10,118 nucleotides of DNA from positions 1 to 10,118 of the forward strand of contig CAKUAV010000113.1 of assembly GCA_934636425.1 (NCBI GenBank). The letters are read 5' to 3'. Shown piece by piece: positions 6,876 to 10,118 of this stretch (position 1 is the first letter of the stretch; each line of letters begins with the position of its first letter). The notes below the pieces were generated by a model. The model was not told where the DNA came from. It saw only the letters and a program-made list of their open reading frames with translations, and did no database searches. The translations under genes and the position numbers were made by a program. Origin of the DNA: an uncultured Clostridia bacterium (GTDB taxonomy: Bacteria > Bacillota > Clostridia > Christensenellales > Aristaeellaceae).

Positions 6876-6903
6876 ATTATACCATGAGCGGCGGCAAAGT
6901 CAA
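6876..6903 (-). promoter_or_regulatory. Sigma-A promoter of the HEAT gene
   Basis: On the minus strand TTGACT (6903-6898), a 16-base spacer and TATAAT (6881-6876) are present. TGG directly before the -10 makes it an extended -10 as well. The start point would be near 6869, about 90 bases before the HEAT start codon. Confidence 0.7.
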
Positions 6904-6963
6904 GAGGTTTTGACGATTTTCCGTACTTTCTCACACAAAAGCCATAATCAGGAGGAAAAAACC

Positions 6964-7431
6964 ATGAACCATGGAAAGGCGCGAGAGCTGAGCAATCAGA
7001 TGATGGTGTTCTACCGGCTGTACAACGAAAAGGTGCTGCGCAAATTCGGCGAGCTGCACAGGGACGTCGTGCCGCCGGCGCAGTATCTGCTCATGGGCAT
7101 CATCGCCGAGGCGGGGCGCATCACGGCGGGCGAGCTGAGCGCGCGCGCGCGGATGCAGAAGCAGCAGGTGACCAAGGCGCTCAACCAGCTCGAGGACAAG
7201 GGGATGATTGTGCGCCTGCGCCTGCCGGACAATCGGCGGCAGGTATGGCTCGAGTGCACGCCCCAGGCGATCGAGCTCCAGCGCGCGGTGACGCTGGAAA
7301 CGCAGTCGCACCTGATGGACGTGTTCGATCAGCTCGAAGAGCAGGACATGGACGACTATCTCGCCGCCATGCTGACGATCAACCGCATACTGGAAAAATT
7401 CCCCACAGACGAAAAAAACAGGGAAATTTGA
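6964..7431 (+). CDS. MarR-family transcriptional regulator
   Basis: This 155-residue protein has the MarR layout: an N-terminal dimerisation helix (about 5-35), a winged helix-turn-helix (about 38-100) and C-terminal helices (about 102-147) completing the dimer interface. The DNA-binding core includes AGELSARARMQKQQVTKALNQLEDKGMI (55-82, recognition helix near 65-78), followed by the wing LRLPDNRRQVWLECT (85-99) with the family's Asp-x-Arg-Arg type signature. Such proteins usually repress their own operon and are released by small aromatic ligands, oxidants or metals; no metal- or thiol-sensing motif is evident, so the signal is unknown. AGGAGG (6950-6955) lies eight bases before the ATG. Palindromes upstream are candidate operators. 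The gene at 7501 follows 69 bases later with no terminator between, so co-transcription is likely. Confidence 0.92.
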   Translation: MNHGKARELSNQMMVFYRLYNEKVLRKFGELHRDVVPPAQYLLMGIIAEAGRITAGELSARARMQKQQVTKALNQLEDKGMIVRLRLPDNRRQVWLECTPQAIELQRAVTLETQSHLMDVFDQLEEQDMDDYLAAMLTINRILEKFPTDEKNREI

Positions 7432-7500
7432 GCGCGCATGATCTGGCCGCCGGCCGGACACACTGCCACCGAGAACGTGTAAAGGAGACGACGGTGCGCA

Positions 7501-8703
7501 ATGCTGTTTGAGCCGATCGATTGGCGCCGCTTTTCACAGCCGATGAAGGGATTGGGAGCGCGCTCATGGGCGCATCTGGCGCTGGCCTTTCTCCATGAGA
7601 GCGGCGACGGCGAATATCCGGCGGGTGAATCGGCCGAACAGACGCGGCGGCTGGAGGCGCTGGGGCGTGCCGTTCACGAGGACGCGCTGTCGCTGGCGGC
7701 GCTGCTGCCGCCCTGTCCGCCGATCGAGCGCGCTGTGCGGCTGGAGGCGGCTCAGGCTGGTCTGACCGCGGCGCTCTACCGCATGAAGGGCGCGCGGCCG
7801 GTGCGTCCGGCGCTGGCGTTCTATCTGATCGAGGAGACCGACCGGCTGTATCGCTTCGCCAATCTGATGGACGCGGAGCAGGAAAGACCGGCCGAGAGCG
7901 TTCTGGACGGACTGTGCGAGATCACGCCCGGCCGGCCGTGCGCGGCGCAGCATCGCGACCCGTTGGACGCCGTGTTCGAGCCGCTGAACTTTGACGCCGC
8001 GCCCCACGCCGCGATCTACGCCGCGGTCATACAGGGCTGCGTAAAGCGCGCCGTACTGCGGCTCTATACCGAATGGACGGCCATGGCGCAGGAAGAGGCG
8101 CGGCCAATGTTCGCCGAGGCGGCGCTGCTGCTCGAGGAAGAATCCGCGGCCTATGCGTCGCTGTGGGACGCGCGCCTGACCGCTTCCGAGCGGGCGCTGT
8201 GGCGGCGGCGGGCGGCCGTGTATCTGTTTGAATCGCTGCGCGCCTGCGAGACCGACGCCTCTCTCGTCGCTCTCTGGGATGAAATGGCGGCGCGCAAGGC
8301 GCGTCAGCGGGCGTACGCCTCGGCGCTGGCCGGCATGGGCGAGGCGGATGCGGCGGTACTGCCGCCCTTTTTCGTGCTGGGCGATCATTCCGACACCGCG
8401 CGCGCCGTCTTGCAGGAGTTTTCGTCGCTCACGCGGCTTCGGGACGCGCTCATTCCGGTGGAGCAGCTGCCCGCCGGCCAAGCATATTTCGCGCATCAGT
8501 CGCGCGTGGTCGGCACAGGGGAAGAACTGCCCTCCCACCGCGTTATCGCGCGCTACATCGTGCGCTATGGCACGGACTACCGCTATGAGCGGCGCGCCAG
8601 TGTGCTCGGGGCGCTGCAAAACCGGCGGCGGGACAATCTGACGCTGGCGCGGGGCGCGGCTGCGGGGCTAGCGAAGGAGCCGCTCCCGTCGAACGGGCGC
8701 TGA
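7501..8703 (+). CDS. Unrecognised helical protein, 400 residues
   Basis: I do not recognise this protein. It is rich in Ala, Leu, Glu and Arg, has no signal peptide or membrane segment, and is probably cytosolic and almost entirely helical. Long helical stretches include 45-70, 75-98, 101-127, 168-224 and 226-275. Acidic, helix-paired segments such as FYLIEETDRLYRFANLMDAE (108-127) and EEARPMFAEAALLLEEESAAY (198-218) recall ferritin-like bundles, but I see no complete metal-ligand set. Codon use is like the neighbours' and supports a real gene. The start is uncertain: AAAGGAG (7481-7487) is 13 bases before the ATG, longer than usual, and no other in-frame start exists before the stop at 7480. 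The last dozen codons and the TGA lie inside the first unit of the tandem array, so the C-terminus may have been replaced or extended by repeat sequence. It probably shares an operon with marR. Confidence 0.8.
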   Translation: MLFEPIDWRRFSQPMKGLGARSWAHLALAFLHESGDGEYPAGESAEQTRRLEALGRAVHEDALSLAALLPPCPPIERAVRLEAAQAGLTAALYRMKGARPVRPALAFYLIEETDRLYRFANLMDAEQERPAESVLDGLCEITPGRPCAAQHRDPLDAVFEPLNFDAAPHAAIYAAVIQGCVKRAVLRLYTEWTAMAQEEARPMFAEAALLLEEESAAYASLWDARLTASERALWRRRAAVYLFESLRACETDASLVALWDEMAARKARQRAYASALAGMGEADAAVLPPFFVLGDHSDTARAVLQEFSSLTRLRDALIPVEQLPAGQAYFAHQSRVVGTGEELPSHRVIARYIVRYGTDYRYERRASVLGALQNRRRDNLTLARGAAAGLAKEPLPSNGR

Positions 8704-9316
8704 TCAGGCGGCAGGCCGTTCTGCCGGGCTGCGCCGGGGCACGGATATTGCTGGCGCGAGGCTGGCAAGTGAGCATTCCCGGCCGAACGGCGCTGATCAG
8801 GCGGCAGGCCGTTCTGCCGGGCTGCGCCGGGGCATGGATATTGCTGGCGCGAGGCTGGCAAGTGAGCATTCCCGTCCGAACGGCGCTGATCAGGCGGCAG
8901 GCCGTTCTGCCGGGCTTGCGCCGGGGGCATGGATATTGCTGGCGTGGAGCTGGCAAGTGAGCCGCTCCCGTCCGAACGGCGCTGATCAGACGGCAGGCTG
9001 TTCTGCCGGGCTTGCGCCGGGGGCATGGATATTGCTGGCGCGGGGCTGGCAAGTGAGCCGCTCCCGTCGAACGGGCGCTGATCAGGCGGCAGGCCGTTCT
9101 GCCGGGCTGCGCCGGGGCACAGTTAATACTGGCGCGTGGCTGGCAAGTGAGCCGCTCCCGTCGAACGGGCGCTGATCAGGCGGCAGGCCGTTCTGCCGGG
9201 CTTGCGCCGGGACACAGTTAATGCCGGCGCGGGGCTGGCAAGTGAGCGCTCCCGTCCGAACGGCGCCGATCAGGCGGTAACCCGTTCTGCCGGGCTTGCG
9301 CCGAGGCACAGTTATT
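8668..9316 (+). repeat. Tandem array, about seven units of 93-96 bp
   Basis: The anchor TGATCAG recurs at 8701, 8794, 8887, 8983, 9079 and 9173, with a variant CGATCAG at 9267, giving spacings of 93, 93, 96, 96, 94 and 94. Each unit carries CGGCAG-gccgtt-CTGCCG or a close variant, which can form a hairpin, then GCGCCGGGG, a variable middle, and a second small hairpin, CCCGT-cga-ACGGG or the shifted form CCGT-ccga-ACGG. Earlier units have GGATATTGCTGGCG in the middle; the last three have ACAGTTA instead. The first unit is degenerate at its left side and overlaps the end of the 7501 gene; weaker similarity may start near 8643. This is not a CRISPR: there are no unique spacers of even length. 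Open frames through it arise from periods divisible by three and break in the 94-base units. Confidence 0.9.
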
Positions 9317-9388
9317 GAGCGCGTCTGAAAAGCAGGGGGCTGGCCGCCTCTCCTTTTGCAGATACGCCTTGGCAGGGAAGATACGCGA

Positions 9389-9432
9389 ACCGCCTAAGGC
9401 CCTTGTAAAACGGGGCTTCAGGCGGTATTTTC
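9389..9432 (+). terminator. Hairpin with short T-run after the array
   Basis: ACCGCCT (9389-9395) pairs with AGGCGGT (9420-9426). Inside, AAGGCCC and GGGGCTT add six pairs with one mismatch, and one C is bulged. It is followed by ATTTTC (9427-9432). The T-run is short, so termination may be partial. It could end a marR-7501-array transcript. Nothing codes between the array and this site. Confidence 0.5.
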
Positions 9433-9445
9433 AGGCTGATTTGCA

Positions 9446-9547
9446 GCTTATCTGTCGCTTAAATCTACTTTGAAATGCCGGGTAATGCTCAATGATAAGC
9501 GGCATCGTTTTATGTGCTGAACCTTCCGGCAATTGATAACAGCACAT
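9446..9547. other. Hairpin-rich gene-free stretch
   Basis: Three inverted repeats follow each other: GCTTATC (9446-9452) with GATAAGC (9494-9500); ATGCCG (9475-9480) with CGGCAT (9500-9505), which competes with the first and is followed by CGTTTT; and ATGTGCTG (9512-9519) with CAGCACAT (9540-9547), eight perfect pairs around a 20-base loop. No gene or ribosome-binding site is visible. The role is unknown; a structured RNA or decayed repeats are both possible. Confidence 0.4.
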
Positions 9548-9599
9548 CATGGCGCGCGGCCGGTTTCTGCGGCGAAGTCACATTGGCGCAAATAACCAT

Positions 9600-9824
9600 C
9601 CACCGGCGGAGCCGGTGGTTTCAGCCTGCCAAAAAGCCTTTGGAGAGCTCGAGAAGGCCGAACCCTTTCGAATTTCCAACCATATCAAGCAGCGTGTACG
9701 ATGGGGCAAGACGACTTTTTGCGGCGAAAAGGCTCATTTCCCGAGCAAAAATTGGAGAGAGGACACGCGGCAGGGAACGTACATCCCTGTTCACCAGCTT
9801 GTTAAGACCTTTTTTGACAAGCTG
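9600..9824 (-). repeat. R1 dispersed repeat, copy C (inverted, diverged)
   Basis: This copy is inverted relative to copies A and B. Starting from its left, it has a GC hairpin CCACCGGC-gga-GCCGGTGG (9600-9618), then AGCCTGCCAAAAA and TTGGAGAGCTCG, which match the reverse complement of copy A's right flank. GTGTACG, GCGGCGAAAA and GAGCAAAAA follow in the same order as in the other copies. It ends with the CAGCTTGT/ACAAGCTG stem-loop (9795-9824). Substitutions are frequent and the internal hairpins of copy B are mostly not kept, so the strict folding of R1 is not supported by this copy. An additional hairpin CATTGCC-ggca-GGCAATG (9828-9845) lies just outside. Open frames across it look accidental. 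Confidence 0.7.
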
Positions 9825-9920
9825 AAGCATTGCCGGCAGGCAATGGCTGACGTCCATGTTTTTGCGGGGAGTTGGTCTTGGAACTGTTTTCCGGCGGATG
9901 GCCGTCATAGCGGCAAATGC

Positions 9921-9962
9921 AAAAAAAGAGATCCTCATGCTCTTATCGAAGCATGAGGATCT
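9921..9962 (-). terminator. Terminator of the tRNA operon
   Basis: AGATCCTCATGCT and AGCATGAGGATCT (9929-9941 and 9950-9962) form 13 perfect pairs with an eight-base loop. On the minus strand the stem is followed by C and seven Ts (9928-9921). It begins three bases after the CCA end of tRNA-Glu and is a textbook intrinsic terminator. Confidence 0.93.
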
Positions 9963-9965
9963 GAT

Positions 9966-10041
9966 TGGCACCTCCATGGGGATTCGAACCCCAGTTTTCG
10001 CCGTGAGAGGGCGACGTCTTAGGCCTCTTGACTATGGAGGC
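9966..10041 (-). tRNA. tRNA-Glu (anticodon CTC)
   Basis: A 76-base cloverleaf with the CCA encoded. The acceptor stem is GCCTCCA with TGGAGGT (the first pair is G-U), discriminator G. The D arm is GTC/GAC around AAGAGGCCTAA; the anticodon stem TCGCC/GGCGA holds the loop CTCTCAC, anticodon CTC, reading GAG. The T arm is TGGGG-TTCGAAT-CCCCA. It lies three bases after tRNA-Gln in the same operon and just before a strong terminator. GAG is very common in the genes here, which fits having this isoacceptor. Confidence 0.96.
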
Positions 10042-10044
10042 AAA

Positions 10045-10118
10045 TGGCTGCCGAACTAGGATTCGAACCTAGAATGAACGAGTCAGAGTCGTTAGTGTTA
10101 CCGTTACACCATTCGGCA
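10045..10118 (-). tRNA. tRNA-Gln (anticodon CTG)
   Basis: A 74-base cloverleaf with encoded CCA whose first base is the last base of the window. The acceptor stem TGCCGAA/TTCGGCA is perfect and has the U1-A72 pair usual for bacterial tRNA-Gln, discriminator G. The D arm is GTGT/ACAC, the anticodon stem AACGA/TCGTT holds the loop CTCTGAC, anticodon CTG, reading CAG. The T arm is CTAGG-TTCGAAT-CCTAG. The promoter and possibly more tRNA genes lie beyond the window. Confidence 0.96.

Noticed and set aside
8543..9052. Minus-strand frame with a repeated peptide containing PGRTACRLISAVRTG, resembling a repeat protein
   Set aside because: It reads through four units because their period happens to be divisible by three, breaks in the 94-base units, overlaps the real gene end antisense, and has no ribosome-binding site.
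8668..9316. CRISPR array
   Set aside because: The whole 93-96-base unit repeats; there are no short repeats separated by unique spacers and no cas genes nearby.

Overview
The window reads as chromosomal DNA of a high-G+C, endospore-forming Firmicute. A clostridial lineage, possibly a gut Christensenellales/Eubacteriales-type organism, is an inference. The evidence is a gpr–spoIIP sporulation pair, an AddB nuclease subunit, strong Shine-Dalgarno sites, codons rich in G/C at the third position, and tRNAs with an encoded CCA. Nothing here identifies a species.

Layout. Positions 1-709 hold no gene but two direct copies of a structured repeat (called R1 here), the second ending at a terminator-like hairpin. 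Positions 710-2559 (minus strand) carry gpr followed by spoIIP. Each is preceded by a sequence resembling the right sporulation promoter: sigma-G-like for gpr, sigma-E-like for spoIIP. Diverging from gpr, a 1101-residue AddB runs from 2745 to 6050, with an extended -10 promoter; no addA follows it. Positions 6051-6441 are non-coding, with a 100-bp-offset pair of degenerate direct repeats and a very strong hairpin terminator. A small HEAT-repeat protein (minus, 6442-6777) and a MarR-type regulator (plus, 6964-7431) diverge from a control region with two promoters and several inverted repeats. An unrecognised, mostly helical 400-residue protein follows (7501-8703).

The 3' end of that gene runs into an array of about seven 93-96-bp tandem repeats (8668-9316). 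Next come several hairpins, a third, diverged and inverted copy of R1 (9600-9824), a strong terminator, and a two-gene tRNA operon on the minus strand: tRNA-Gln(CTG) then tRNA-Glu(CTC), the former ending at the window edge.

Functionally, spoIIP (engulfment) and gpr (degradation of small acid-soluble proteins at germination) form the classic sporulation pair. AddB would act with an AddA encoded elsewhere in double-strand-break repair. MarR probably controls itself and perhaps the adjacent unknown gene and the HEAT gene. No clearly new defence or mobile system is visible. The least explained parts are the R1 family, the tandem array and the 400-residue protein.
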